A stretch of DNA of 64,000 nucleotides from Adenophora triphylla var. japonica (GCA_022495995.1 JAFEMH010001232.1:1-64000), one strand, 5' to 3'. Positions 1 to 11,995 are shown, counted from the stretch's first letter. Program-made: numbers and translations. Notes: a model not told the origin generated them from the letters alone.

Positions 1-453
1 ACAATGCAACGACAATCACCCAAAGAAATGCACAAAATCAACGCATGCAAAGAGGAACCTAGTTCTAGGAATGAACAAGAACAAAAGCCCGTTGATGGAA
101 TTTTCAATTAAAGAGAGAGGGGATTCAAACTCAATGCAATATGAGGACAGAGGTGAAGAAGAAGGGTTCTTACTCAAGCCCTCCCGAACAGGCGGTGTGT
201 AGAGATATGCGCGTGCCTATCAAGGTGAGATCATCGCGAGGATAATCCTTCCCCTAGAAAATAGCTCCCCAAAATCGGATTCCTTTCGTTCTTGAGCCAT
301 TGACTATGGAGGGAGGAGTGGATTGAGAATGGATTAGGAGGAGAATCACCAAGCAAATCCACGAAAAAATTGCAAAGAAAGCTGTACCTTGGCTTGAGCT
401 ACATGGGAGGATTTCGAAAAGGATGTTTTCATGTCAATAAACAAGGATTCTTG

Positions 454-518
454 ATTTATAATGCCCCTACAGGCGGAAGGAAGTCCCGCTGCGGTATAAC
501 TTATCTCGCCGCGAGATA
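454..518 (-). promoter_or_regulatory. Candidate antisense promoter with paired palindromes (B0)
   Basis: Two palindrome-like sites (GTCCCGCTGCGG at 483-494 and TATCTCGCCGCGAGATA at 502-518) lie about 20 bp apart. Read on the minus strand, a TATAAAT box (454-460) follows 22 bp downstream, and an ATG lies at 300. The second site is the same kind of palindrome as in the B0 LTR at 1807-1821. The geometry copies the A and C promoters. Promoter activity is inferred. Confidence 0.4.
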
Positions 519-779
519 CTTTACCTTACGGAAATTGACAAAATTGTCCTTGACGATAAAGCGTCTACGCAACGTCAAAATTCAAAATTTTGACACATTT
601 ACCCCTTGGAAAATGATAAACTAGCGAGGAAACGATGAAAAACCTAAGCACCGCAAGTCACGGAACGAGCCAAACGTGACACCGCAGCACGATCGCCTTG
701 CACGACACCGGTCGCCGAAAACCCGGAGTGGTCCAAAGATCAACTCCAATCACACATAGATTCGTGAGCTCAGAAAGGG

Positions 780-1215
780 GTGAATCATCAAATAAAAAGC
801 CCGGTCCACCAGCCCAATGGTGGATCTGTCATCATAAAAAGCTCTCTGGTCCAATGCCCGAAATAGGTGGATCGTCATCATAAAAGCCAGCTTAGGTCCA
901 ACGCCCCAAACAGGTGGATCGTCATCATAAAAGACGGTCCAACGCCCAAACAAAGATGGATCGTCATCATAAAAAAAAGGCCCGGGTCCAATGCCCAAAC
1001 AGAGTTGATCTGTCATCATAAAGGCCCGATTCAATGCCCGAGACGGGAGGATCGTCGAGCCACCAAAAGCTCCGATTCAATGACGGACGGAGTGGATGTT
1101 GACTGTCAAACCAAAAGCCCGATTCAATGCCTGGGATAGGTGTGTGATCATCAAACCAAAAGCCCGATTCAACGCCCAAACAGTGAATCGTCATCCTCAA
1201 CAACAAAAGTCCGAT
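780..1215. repeat. Irregular tandem repeat, units about 40-60 bp
   Basis: The phrases GGTGGATCGTCATCATAAAA and AAAGCCCGATTCAATGCCC recur roughly ten times with varied spacing. The small open frames across it are repeat artefacts. Its place just upstream of the 3' LTR matches the tandem arrays in the other families of this window. Confidence 0.75.
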
Positions 1216-1606
1216 TCGGAGCCCGAAGGCGAATCCGTCACAAAACCGACATAACTCAAAGGACCGGACAGTGAGCCTTTGTTTTCTAACATATTTCCCA
1301 CAGTTCTGAGCCCGTACGAGCGAATCTTCAAACAGACATGTTATATTCGTAATTGGGTCTTGATTTGATTCCTCAAATGAGTGATTTATCTTTCAAAACA
1401 AAATCTCCTCGATCTTCAAAATGATTTTCAAAAATACCTAAAAGCAGCCTCTTTTCGCTGTTTTGGAGTCGAATCTACTCTCATGGTCCGATTCTCCGAT
1501 AGAGATACGTAGGAAGCCGTAAGGCGGTCCGATTCACATCCCGATGTTCCGTAAATGATGTCTTTTCTATCGTCTCTGACATGACTTCTCTTCCATAAGA
1601 TCTTTG

Positions 1607-1619
1607 TCGAAGAGGGGCT
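1607..1619 (+). promoter_or_regulatory. Polypurine tract of B0
   Basis: A purine-rich GAAGAGGGG stretch directly precedes the LTR start, as expected for the plus-strand primer of an LTR retrotransposon. The C1 element has a similar GAGGGGCTTC just before its 3' LTR. Confidence 0.55.
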
Positions 1620-2603
1620 CGTAGACACTCCCATTACGAACACGTCGTGTCATATTTATACCACTCTAAGTCTCGCTTTGAGTTAAGAAGTAGAAAGCCA
1701 CCATTTCGTTATGTTTCGTTAAGTTTTTGACTAACTATCGTTAGTTTGGGACTAAACCGCATACGAGATAACGAGGAAAGGACAAGACTCGTCCACGTGG
1801 AGCAATATCTCGCCGCGAGATGGCGTGTCTCGCACGAGATATCCTCCTCTACAAAGATACGAGCGACAGCTTTCCTCGTCGTATTTCAACCTCTTTTCAG
1901 ATAAAACTTTATCCATCCGGCCAACCAATGGGATTTGGAGTCTAGAACCTTCTGATAGGGTTTTACCTCTCCACTTCTTCATATCCTACCCCTATAAATA
2001 CTTGGTGACTTCCAAGGCTCAAGAGGTCGGCAATTCCACAATTCACACACATTTTGTTGGCTTCTTTCCCTGAAAGAATCCTACAAAATCACCCTAAAAC
2101 TCACTACAAAGTTTGTTTGTCAACCTTGTTGATAAACAAACATCAAGACCCAAGTCAAGGACTGAGACGAGGCTCCGTCCGTATCGAGAGTTGATTCTAA
2201 ACTTGAGTCGAAACTCTGCCCTAATCACCTCACGCAAGGTAACCCCTAAATCCCTTTCTAATTGATTGTTAGAGTGGTATAAATCTATTAAATCTAGGAT
2301 CGGCCTAGAGCCTCTCCAAATCATGGAGACGGTCTCGAAGCAATCGATCCTACATTCCGTTTAACCCCGTTAAATGGATATTTTATTGTTTAAAATCTCT
2401 TTGTTTTTTTTCTCTCTTTTGAAAACCTCTCTTTTCTTTAGCAAGACCGATCTCCGGATTGGGTGAAATGGATGCTCCTTGACCTATCCATTTCATAACC
2501 TAAGCCCCGAATCCAAATCTCTTTCAAAATGGTTTTTCTATGTTTCCAAACGAATAATATAGGTGGCGACTCAAAAATATAAAATTTTTCTCACAACGCT
2601 ACA
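1620..2603 (+). repeat. B0 3' LTR (984 bp)
   Basis: It aligns from end to end with the B1 LTR (18515-19485) and B2 LTR (49739-50711): start (T/C)GTAGACAC, the 'taccactctaagtctcgc' phrase, the paired palindromes (1807-1821 and 1827-1840), a CCCTATAAATAC TATA box near 1990, and an end in ..CGCTACA. No primer-binding site follows, and a polypurine tract precedes it, so it is a 3' LTR. The first base is C instead of T. Confidence 0.8.
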
Positions 2604-3195
2604 GTTTCGAGCCTTCCGGGTTGCGGATAGCGATTTGACTGATTTATGCGGTCTCTCAGATCGAGTGGTTGAAAGCCTTTCGGGCTGTGGATAGTGATTT
2701 GGCTGATTTATGCGGTCTCCCGGACCGATTGGTTTAAAGCATTCCGGGTTGTGGTAGTGGTGAGGACGTGTTATGCCCTCTGACTTGTGGTTGTGTCGTA
2801 CGTGAGGATGTGTTGTGTCCTCTGATTGTGGTTGTGTCGTGCGTGAGGATGTGTTGTGTCCTCTGACTGTGGTTGTGTCGTGCGTGAGGATGTGTTGTGT
2901 CCTCTGACTGTGGTTGTGTCGTGCGTGAGGATGTGTTGTGTCCTCTGATTATGGTCGTGTCGTGCGTGAGGATGTGTTGAGTCCTCTGACTGTGGTTGTG
3001 TCGTGCGTGAGGATGTGTTGTGTCCTCTGACTGTGGTTTTGGGAGGCATGATTGCCTTGTGTTTTGATTTTGAGAGGCGTGATTGCCTTGTGTTTTGATT
3101 TTGAGAGGCTGGATTGCCTTGTGCTTTGATTTTGAGAGGCGTGATTACCTCGCATTTTGATCTTGAGAGGCGTGATTGCCTCGTGTTTTGTCCGC
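2604..3195. repeat. A1 3'-region tandem repeats (41-bp and about 30-bp arrays)
   Basis: Positions 2778-3035 hold seven copies of a 41-bp unit containing GAGGATGTGTTGTGTCCTC. Positions 3042-3195 hold about five copies of a 30-bp unit (TTTTGAGAGGCGTGATTGCC). Before them, 2604-2760 has three looser copies of a phrase with GATTTATGCGGTCTC. The minus-strand frames rich in His, Thr and Gln over this block are repeat artefacts. Confidence 0.85.
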
Positions 3196-3412
3196 TAGGG
3201 AAAGGTTAGACTTACGATGACTGCCGGTGTTCAACTGCTGGGGACGCGTAGTCTCGTATGGGCTTTCAAGAGTTCCCATTTGAGTTTTGTCCGTGGAGGA
3301 GGGGTTTTCGGGCTTACTTTGATGGCCGGTGTTTGGTTCACCGTTTTGTGTTTTGGAGGCATTTTGTGCCTTGGGATCGGGATGCTAAGGCCGTAGGGCC
3401 TATCTGCTATCT

Positions 3413-4557
3413 TTGAGGTGGGCCCATCCGTTGAGGAGGTGGAGGACGGTCAGGGGGAAGCTCACCATCACTTATCGGGATGTACAGGAGTTCTTGGAGA
3501 GAGACAGCCCGATGGAGTTTGAGTTGTACCCCTGGGCTCGGTATGGCGACGACGAGCTCGAGGGTGGTCCCGTGGTGACGCAGCAGAGGAAGATGTTGCG
3601 GGGCCTGACTTTTGATGTCATGTACTTGGGGGAGAGGGTCTTCTGGCAGCATGGCCCAGGTGTGCCCCCTATGGCTCCGAGGGATCCGCCCTTTGGGATG
3701 ATGCATCCCCGCTACATGGACATGCTGGAGTACGACAGGTACCTGGGCGGCGTGAGTGCCAAGGAGTTTATTTTGTATGGCGAGGAGTACGGGACCTTTG
3801 TCAGGAGGAAGCTGAGGATGCCACTGGTATTGGTGAGGGAGAGGCGGGATGGCCCACCATGTCCCCCAGATGTTCCGGTTCCTGGGCCTGACTTCACATA
3901 TGTATGCGGGGATTCGTTGAGGCGGAGGGTGTCGGTACCCGTCCCTGAGCAGGCTCCGATTGCCTTTCGGGTTGACCCGGATGCTCCGATGAGTGTGCTT
4001 ACTCTTTTCCATCTTGGCATCTTTTCTGTATTTTCTCTTTTTGTTGAGTATGACTGTATCTCTTTAGCTGAGCGTTTCTTTGGCTGTTTCCTTGTGCAGG
4101 TCTCGGGGAGATCCTTTGACACACTGACCTGCCGTTTTGTGGGGATGCGGTCCTTTGCGAAGAAGATGGCGGGGAAGCTATCTTGCAGGTCTTCGCGGCG
4201 TGTGCCGGCATACGAGCTGATGCCTTCGAGGCATTCTGTGGACGTTCCTTCATCGAGGGCTGAGCCATGGCCACAACAGGAGGGACCCGTTCGGGGGCGG
4301 AATATTATGGAAGCAGGGACGTCTGCAGGGCCCAGAGACCGTCGATTTTTCACCAGTTCTTGCCTGCGCAGAAGGCTCAGGGAGATCGTTGGTGCCTCCC
4401 TTCTTTGATCCTTTCACCGGGTTTGATCCCTCAGATTACTTCGAGTACTCGCCTCAGGAGGGGGTTCAGTATTCAGATGACGAGGACATGACTAGCGAGT
4501 TTGCCGAGATGCCTGACTTCTCGTTTGATGAGGTCCATGGTGATGAGTCGGAGTAGG
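3413..4557 (+). pseudogene. PMD (plant mobile domain) gene remnant, antisense in A1
   Basis: The frame 3413-4408 (331 codons) matches exon 3 of the C1 PMD gene: the Trp-Ala-Arg-Tyr block, the 'LRGLTFDVMYLGERV' block, then a Pro-rich segment. From 4100, after an acceptor-like CTTGTGCAG, it corresponds to exon 4. An acidic tail in another frame ends at 4557 (..GDESE), like the acidic C-terminus in C1. Exons 1 and 2 are absent, replaced upstream by tandem repeats. The expected donor near 3990 reads ATGAGT instead of GTGAGT, so splicing is probably lost. PMD proteins are plant nuclear factors, several of which are linked to transposons and to silencing. Function of this copy is unlikely. Confidence 0.65.
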
Positions 4558-4885
4558 GCTCATTTGCTTTCCCTCTTTCCATTTTTTTGTTTTTTTTTTG
4601 TTTAGCAACAGACATTTTGGTACCTGTAATAAAACACTTGTATTTGCACAGCAAAGTATTTTATTTTAAGATGTAATATCGTATTTTGTGATTCCCAGGG
4701 ACTGTCCTAGGAATTGTTGCTAGTTTATTATTTGTGCATGCCACGTGAGCTGGGAGTGCGTTTGTGGGTAGTGTATGCTTGCCGGAAATGGCTTTGGCCA
4801 GAATTTGGGCAGTTTGGAGCAAGGTCCTGCTGGGAACAGTGGTTGTTGTACTGTTTGCTGAAAATGTGGGACCAAGGTGCAAGAA
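4558..4885. other. Spacer between antisense genes of A1
   Basis: AT-rich, with T-runs and an AATAAAA near 4628 that could serve as a polyadenylation signal for the PMD remnant. No open frame of interest. Confidence 0.4.
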
Positions 4886-4929
4886 GGTCCGTACAGACCA
4901 CCTAGAATGCAAAAAGGTCCGTACGGATC
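4886..4929 (+). promoter_or_regulatory. Paired A-type palindromes upstream of the antisense DUF7745-like gene
   Basis: GGTCCGTACAGACC (4886-4899) and GGTCCGTACGGATC (4916-4929) start 30 bp apart. Each is preceded by a TGCAA(G/A)AA(G/A) phrase. The DUF7745-like ATG lies about 118 bp downstream at 5047. The same palindrome with 30-bp spacing is in the A1 LTR (15856-15899). Confidence 0.6.
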
Positions 4930-5046
4930 ATCTTTGCTTTTGGGGAAGAGATAAGTGTTTTCAGGATGTCTGAACTTTCCTCACTTTCCATTTGCAGTCA
5001 TTTCGAGCTTTCTTTCCTATTTTCTCTAGGAACCTCCATTTTTGCC

Positions 5047-6570
5047 ATGGATTCTTCGTACGTTCCAAGAGTTTTGCCGAGGCTTTCGAAGAAGCGGCAA
5101 GCAAACTTCCTTGAGCGGCTGAAAATGTGGATGTGCCACCGTATGAGGCACCATAGGCGGGCTTTCGAGGTGAGGTTTCGGCTCTGCTCGGTTTGTTCCC
5201 TTAAGGAGTTGGCTCCTGATTGGGAATTGTTGCGGGCTGCCGCACAGTTCTGGGACATTAGGAGGCATGTGTATAGCTTCTCCTACAATGAAGTGACGCC
5301 CACTTTTGAGGATTTTTGGGCTTTGATGGGAGGGCCGGAGGTGGAGGCCATCTCACTTTCTTTGATTGGCAGTGTTGCCGTGAGCATGTAGCTTGCATGA
5401 TTTCTTCGGACTTCGTTGGAAGAAGTGCAGGGTATGACCTTTAATTCGGGTTACATTGACATTTCTGCGCTGCTAGAGCGGTTTATGAGCGATGACGAGA
5501 GTGACGTCTCGTGGGATGCATTTGCCTTGTGCGTGATAGCGACGCTTTTCATGGTTGGCTCCCTTGGGGTATGCGACGGCGCTTTACTGGATTTGGTAGG
5601 GCACTGCAGGGCTGGAGAGGATATTGTGCCATTGGTGCTGGGGGAGACCCTTTACGGCATTGATTATCTGGCGACTGGAGATAGGTTCATGAGAGGGGGA
5701 AGCCCCGCTTTGCTCACTTTGTGGTTGCGAGAGAGACTTCAAGCTATGCGTGAGGCTCCGGCGTCATTTAGCCCGTGGACATTTGCTCAGCGTCCTCTTG
5801 TATTGGATATGTATGAGTCCGCCTGGGAGAGATGGATGGCATAGCTAGACACGCATCGGTTCCGTTGGTGGGTTCTGTACTAGGGGATTGAAACTAGGAG
5901 GGCCTTTAAGGAAGGGTCTTATGTTGTCAGAGTCCCTGGTTTATCTTGGTCCTCCTTCTACATTCTGTCGCTTGTTTCCCGGCAGTTCAAGATGAGGCAG
6001 GAGCCTTTGCTGGGCTGGGATGACCTTGCCACTGCGGAGGTAGCTCCTCTTTGTATGGCAGCTCTGGGTGCTCTTTTGTATTTTCTGAGGGTATGGAAGT
6101 ATTTTGCTTTCCCTCCTGTGGTGCTCCTTCGACGTCGAGAGAGTGTTGTATTGACCACCGAGTACCTGGATTGGTAAGAGCAGCATGTTGGGCAGTCCCA
6201 AGTGGTTTTCGAGAGCAGGCGTGAAGCGATTCTGGGGCCCGATTGCCGTCGCAGCTATTGCCTTAGGAGTGCCGAAGCTTGGTCTGACCCTCAGGATGTT
6301 ACGGGAGACGCTTTGTTTGACTACGAGACCAGAGTTGACCGACTGACGGAGAGAGGTCCTCTTTTGCAGACTCGCAGGGAGGAGATCCGAGCCGAAGCAC
6401 GAGCGAATGAAGCCCTGCGAGCTACTGGATTGTTTGACTCTACGGGGAGGACCCCTAATCTCGGATTGAGAGAGACAGAGCTGGCTCGCGTGGAGCGAAA
6501 GAAGACTCACCGGGGATGAGGGAAGAAAGGAAAGAATGGGGAGGGGACAAGCGCAGATGGCGCGGAATGA
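5047..6570 (+). pseudogene. DUF7745-like protein, pseudogene, antisense in A1
   Basis: One frame of 508 codons runs from ATG 5047 to TGA 6570 and aligns along its length with the intact C1 protein (34258-35760, minus). Shared blocks include 'LAPDWELLRAAAQFWDIRRH', 'YSFSYNEVTPTFEDFWALMG', 'IVPLVLGETLYGID' and the basic C-terminus. The frame is kept throughout but is interrupted by at least six in-frame stops (for example at 5389, 5842 and 6174). I see no clear frameshift. This pattern suggests decay by base substitution, probably deamination of methylated cytosines. The family name comes from recall of retrotransposon-associated plant proteins, not from a search. The role is unknown. Confidence 0.65.
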
Positions 6571-7333
6571 CCTCCTAGGTATCCATTCATTGCATTGCAG
6601 ACACATTATTTGTTAAATGTATTAAGCTGTCTTTTAGCATGTTGTGAACTTGAGAGTAGACCGTGCTTGAACTCATCAAGAAATGTTGTAATCGTTAGTG
6701 ATTTGTGATTTACTTTTAAAGCTTTGTCGAGACGCAAGATCTCTTGTTCGCCTTTTGTTTCTTTTGTGAGCCTTGATGGCGTCCAGCTTTGGACCCTTTT
6801 GTTTTCTTCGTGGACTGAAGCAACCTGGGCCTTGACGGCAATCCCCTTTCGCTTGGGTTTTGTTCTTGGATGGGAGGTTGGATGATCCCTTGACAAGTCG
6901 CCTTGACGGCCTTTTTCACGACTTCCTTGTCTCTTGCTTGTTGGCGTCGGGCTTTTGACCTCATTTTTATAGCTTCTGCTTGAGCTTTTTTTTTTGAAAG
7001 CTTCTGCTTGAGCTCTTTTTTTTTGAAGCGTGTGAGGGCGAAGGCAAGCCCCTAGCTTGGAAGTTGACATGGGTCAGTCGTTTGATGTTGAGTGACCTTC
7101 GGATGTCCTTTGATGTTGCCGCCGTCGTTTGACTTGGTCAAGGTGATGTTGGGGGCATGCTTTGGAAAGTGTGTAGTTTGATGGAGGTCTTGATTGACAT
7201 TCAAACTTTTGACTTTTTTGTGTGTTTTTAGACCGGACCAATTAAGGTTGCCTATGTTCCCCCGGACTAGAGGGCTCAGGTCTGCGTAGTTCGACACTAC
7301 AAGGAGTGCCAAGAGATGCACAGTTGGTCTTCT
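6571..7333. other. A1 region between pol and the antisense gene
   Basis: Non-coding. It contains a direct duplication of an AGCTTCTGCTTGAGCT phrase (about 6974-7027) and one copy of the portable GAACTACG module on the minus strand (7248-7294). Confidence 0.5.
7248..7294 (-). other. Portable GAACTACG...CGTAGG module (A1 copy)
   Basis: On the minus strand it reads CGAACTACG, then GACCTGAGCCC, then GGGGGAACATAGGCAACC. This is the A-family version of a module found in B leaders and in C elements. It lies just 3' of pol, as in C1 (33878-33934). Confidence 0.55.
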
Positions 7334-10300
7334 TTAGGCGAAGTATCTGCGAAGTTTGCTTCCGTTGACTGGATTCATGAAGGGATTACCGTCTAGGTCT
7401 GTCAGCTTCATGGCACCTCCGGAGAAGATCTTTTGAACCACGAAAGGGCCGATCCATGTTGGTTCCCATTTTCCCAGTGGGTTGGTTCGAGTCGGAGGCT
7501 TTTCTTTGAGTACCAGACCGCCTACCCTGATGTCTCGGGACTTGACTTTCTTGTCGAAAGCTCTAGCTATTCTGCTTTGGTAGGCTCGGACGTGTTCCAT
7601 GGCCTTTAGTCGTGGCTCGTCTAGCAGAGCCAGTTCTTCGTGTCGGCTTCAGAGCCATTCGACTTCGTTGATCTCGTTTTCCAGCAGCACTCGGAGTTAG
7701 GGAATTTCCAATTCAACGGGCAGCACTGCTTCCATCCCGTATGTCACGGCGAATGGAGTTTCTCCCCTGGCTGTTCTGACTGATGTTCGGTAGCCCCAAA
7801 GTGCAAGGTGCAGCATTTTAGGCCAATCACGTCCTCGGGTGGTCATTTTTAGGATGATCCGTTCGAGGGTCTTGTTTGCTGCTTCTACGATGCCATTTGT
7901 TTGTGGCCGGTAGGGAGAAGACATGTGGCGTGTGATCTTGAATTCGGCCAGCAGTCTGTCGCATTCTCCTTCGAAATGGGAGTCGTTGTCTCATATGACC
8001 TCGTTCGGGATGTCATATCGGCAGATGATGTTTTCCTTGAGGAAATGTGCAACTTTCTTGGAGGTGAGCACCTTGTAGGACTTGGCTTTGATCCATTTTG
8101 TGAAGTAGTCGATGGCTACCAAGACGAACTCGTTGCCGTAGCTACCTGGCGGAGCGATTTTCCCGATGACGTCGATTCCCCATGTGGTGAAGGGCCAGGG
8201 CGTAGTCATGCAGTAGAGATCGTGAGGAGGTAGATGATTGAGGTTGGAGAACCGTTGACACTTGCCACAGCTTTGGACAAAGTGGACGTAGTCTGCCTCC
8301 ATGGAGATCCAGTAGTAGCCCATCCAAAGAATGATTTGCATCAGGGCTCTGGCATTCACGTGGGGGCCGCAAGCCCCGTTGTGGACTTCGTTCATGAGCT
8401 CACTTGCTTTTTCCTGGCTGATGCAGCGTATGAGCAATCCCTGGTAGCGTTTTTTGTACAACATGTCTCCAAGGATGACAAAGTGAGAGGCGAGGCATTT
8501 TAGGGCCATGATGCTCTTGGCTTTGACTCCTTCCTTGCATTGACCTTCCTCGTTCATGAAGGTGGTTTCCCCGTTTTTGTGGTATTGGAAGATCTGGTTG
8601 TACCATGGCTCATTGATGGGCTTGGGCTCTGGTTCGATCTCGCAGCAGTAGGCGAGAATTTCCTTTCGCCCGACTTTGAACGGCTTGATTGCCTTTCCCT
8701 CAGGGATCTCTATGAGTGAAGCCAAGGTGGCTAGGGCATCTTCAAACCGGTTCCGGTCTCTTGGCCAGTAGTGAAAGGTGACCTCTTTGAATGGTGTGAT
8801 GAGGTCTTCCATGCAGGCGTGGTATTTTTGCAAGCCTGGGTCTATTGTTTTCCACCTGTTGGAAACTTGATTGATGATCAGGGCTGAGTCCACGTAGACC
8901 TTGAGCTTCTGGACGTTCCTTTCGAGTGCGGCCTCTAGTCCGGCGGCACAGGCTTCGTATTCGGCGGCATTGTTGGTTACCTCAAAATTTAGCTTTATGG
9001 CGATTGGGGTGTGTTCATCCTTGGGGTTAACCAAGAGCATACCGATGCCGTTTCCTCTTTTGTTGGCCGCTCCGTCGAAGAACAGTTGCCATCGGTTTTC
9101 GCTTTCAAGTGCGAAGATTCCTTCATCTGGAAATTGTGGTTCAGGACCTTGAGCCTCGTCGGTGGGGAAGTCAGCCAGCTGTTCGGCCATTACCCGCCCT
9201 TTGATTGACTTTTGGTTCACGTACTTGATGTCAAATTCCACTAGGAAGAAAGACCAATTGGCGAGCCTCATTGACAGAGATGGTTTGTCGAAAAGGTATT
9301 TGACTGGGTCCATTTTGGAAACCAAGTGCACTGTGTGCGACTGCATGTAGTGTCGTAATTTTCCGACGACCCATACTAGAGCTGTGCAGGTTTTCTCGAG
9401 GGCTGAGTAGTTGAGTTCGCTTCCTTGAAACTTTCGACTGACGAAGTAGATGGGGTTTTTGACTCGCGACTCCTTATTTTCTTGAAAGAGCATGGCTCCG
9501 ACTGCGGTGTCGGTCACAGTTAGGTATAGCAAAAGTGGCTTCTCCTCATGGGGAGGACAGAGGATCGGAGGAATCACAAGGTACGCCTTTATTTCTTCAA
9601 AGGCATCTTGGAATTCCGAGTTCCATTCGATGTCTGCATTTTTCTTCATTAGTTTGATGATTGGCTCGCACATGGAGGTCAACTAATTGATGAAGCAGCT
9701 GATATACTGCAGGCGGCCCATGAAGCTTTTCACCTCTGTTTGGGTTTGCGATGGTCTCATTTCAATGATGGCCTTGATCTTTTGAGGATCAACTTCGATG
9801 CCTCGTTTGGTGACCATGTATCCTAAGACTTTGCCTCGGCTAACTCAAAAATGTGCATTTGGCAGGGTTTAACCTCATTGAGTATTTCCGGAGGCGATTG
9901 AAGAACTTTCTCAGGTCAGTGAGGTGTTGTCCCTCTGATCCCTTTGAGTGGATGATCATGTCATCGACGTACACTTTGATCTCCTTGTGTATCATGTCGT
10001 GGAAGAGGGCGGTTGCTGCCCGTTGGTAGGTAGCCCCAGCGTTCTTTAATCCGAACGGCATTACCATGTAGCAGTAAGTTTCCCAGGGGGTTGTGAAGGC
10101 TGTTTTTTTTTTATCTTCTTCGGCCATCTTGATTTGATTGTAGCCGGCAAACCCGTCCACGAAGGACATAACCTCGAAATTGGCTGTAGTGTCTACCAAC
10201 ATGTCAATGTTCGGTAGTGGAAAGTCGTCCTTCGGACTTGCTTTGTTGAGATCTCAGAAATCTACGCAGCGCCGTACTTTTCCATCACCGGGCCTTTGGT

Positions 10301-10547
10301 GACCGTGACTATGTTGGAGAGCCATGTCGGGTACTCGATCACCCTTATGAAGCCGACGCGGAGCTTCTTTTCGATCTCTTCCTTGACTTGTAAAGACCAT
10401 TCTGGCTTGATCTGGTGTAGCTTTTGCTTGATGGGCTTGGCCTCGGGATTCAAGGGAATCCGATGTTCTACTATGTTTGGATCTAATCCGGGCATGTCTC
10501 GGTAAGACCAAGCTAACACGTCCACGAACTCTTTGAAGCAAAGGCAA
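7334..10547 (-). pseudogene. pol: A1 pol: RT, RNase H, second RNase H, integrase (broken)
   Basis: Minus-strand pieces align in order with C1 pol: RT N-terminal part (10525-10262), RT core with a YVDDM active site (10202-9840), RT end/RNase H/aRNase H/integrase zinc finger (9682-7991, 563 codons), integrase core with the VEAANK Glu (7924-7697), and the integrase C-terminus (7600-7334). Breaks: a frameshift near 10260, another near 9840, a stop at 7991 directly before the second catalytic Asp of integrase (the following Gly is also changed), and a stop at 7697. The second RNase H motif FFDGAANKRGNG is intact. The product would reverse-transcribe and integrate the element; this copy cannot. Confidence 0.85.
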
Positions 10548-10725
10548 CCAATGCGTTTTGCTCTGTGCTGGTGAAGAAACTTCCGACTTGCGTCTCTTTT
10601 GGCTCTTCAGCAGTTCCCAAATTCACTTTGGTTAAAACCTCCTCGGCAGCTTGGGCCCGATTTTTCTATCGTTTGACAACATGCTTAAAGATGTGCTTAA
10701 TGTATTGTTCATTTAATGTGTCTGC

Positions 10726-11995
10726 TTATTTATCAAGTGAATCGCTATTAACTGTTTGTGTGTTAGTTAATTTATCAGTTGTTAAAGATGCAATGAGAGG
10801 ATACTCGGAAAGATCGAAGCTTTCATTAAGAGCATACGGGAATACATTATTGGCAATGAGTTCGTAATCTTCTGGCGTAAGGCCATCAGATGACTCGAGA
10901 GACTCGAATTCAAAGATAATGGACTCAGGATGGGCTTTGACACTAGACTCTAGGACGCGAGGGGTCAGACCAAGTTGTTCGATCATGTCCCTTTTGCTGG
11001 AGGTAGGTTCGGAGAAGGTGGCCCAGTTATTGAGTGGCAATGAGCTTGATAGGAGGCGAGGGTCGAAAGGCTTCGCGCCGCCGTTCCCAATCATGACTAC
11101 CATGGAGTTATCAGAAACAAAATCGATTAGGTCTGGCACTTCGATTTCTTCACTGAAGAGCTGGTGGAGCAGTGGCTCGTTCCAGGCATCGTCTGCGGGG
11201 CTTCCGCTCTTATCTTGGGCATTGCTAGTTCGAATGCAGACTCGTCCCGCTTGTTGGTGGCAGGGATGTTGACAGAGAGTTTTTCGAGTTCTTCCGCCAA
11301 AGAGGGGGTTTTCCCGAACCAGAATTCATTGTGAATGGTGGTGGTAGTAGGTCTCGGTAGAGTTGGTGCATCGAGAAATGCTCTTCTGACTGGATTGGCT
11401 TGAGGCCTCTGAATCTTGTAAGGTTCTGCTGGAGCTTGTCCATGGTTGTCAGCCAGTTTTGTTTGGCATTGATCAGCTCTGTTCCCTTTTCTGTGTCTTC
11501 GTTCAAAATGTCGGTTTTCTTCGTGAAGTACCTGGTCATGTCGAAGTTGTAAGGGCGGAGGTCGGAGATTGCGTGCAAGCCTCTTTTGTTAGTAGCGGAG
11601 CGTTTCCGTGCAGCTTTTCTGTTTTCCGTAGCGTCTTCGGGAGTAGGTATGTATCCCAGGCCATGGAGAGTATTCTGTTCCTTGATCTCGATGATTTGTT
11701 GGATGCCTTGATGGCATTTTCCCAAGCCAAGCCCCGGGATGTAGTTCATGAGCTTCATCATCTTTATTGTGGGAGGGATCTGGTCCCACGTTAAAGGCAG
11801 GTCTATGTGGTACACCTGGGCTTTTGAGCTTTCGATTGTGAACCCTGTCAGCATCATGCCGTCATTGTCGTGTTTGATCTCTAGGACCGGGACGCCATTT
11901 GTGTCGGTCCCTTCGGTGGTTATGCTGTCACCGTAGATGATGGTAAGGTCTGTTCCTTGGACGAACTTTACGCACTGGTGGAGGGTGGATGCCAC
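10726..11995 (-). pseudogene. A1 G-patch domain and protease-RT linker
   Basis: The frame 11995-11225 (256 codons) contains the glycine-rich core MNYIPGLGLGKCHQG, a G-patch RNA-binding motif. The frame 11139-10726 carries the linker before RT (..LSEYPLIASLTTDKL..). A frameshift separates them near 11200. The same order (protease, G-patch, linker, RT) occurs in C1 (29086-30691). G-patch domains are known in some retroelement polyproteins near the protease, where they bind nucleic acid. Confidence 0.7.

Larger units (their letters stand above)
1..1606 (+). mobile_element. B0 internal 3' region (partial element)
   Basis: This is non-coding sequence leading into the purine-rich tract and LTR at 1607-2603, so I read it as the 3' internal part of a B-family element whose body lies left of the window. 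Open frames here are short and match no retrotransposon domain that I recognise. It holds a B-type palindrome pair at 483-518 and a tandem-repeat block at about 780-1215. On the minus strand an ATG at 300 opens a 26-codon frame, followed near 160 by a donor-like GTAAGA. That could be the first exon of an antisense gene like the one in the C elements, but the peptide does not resemble C exon 1. Moderate confidence in the element, low in any gene. Confidence 0.5.

Noticed and set aside
2771..3155. Minus-strand frames rich in His, Thr, Gln and Arg
   Set aside because: They are translations of the 41-bp and 30-bp tandem repeats, with no start context or homolog recognised.
3407..4353. Long minus-strand frames opposite the A1 PMD remnant
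   Set aside because: They are antisense shadows: the plus frame aligns with the C1 PMD exon, the minus frames align with nothing.
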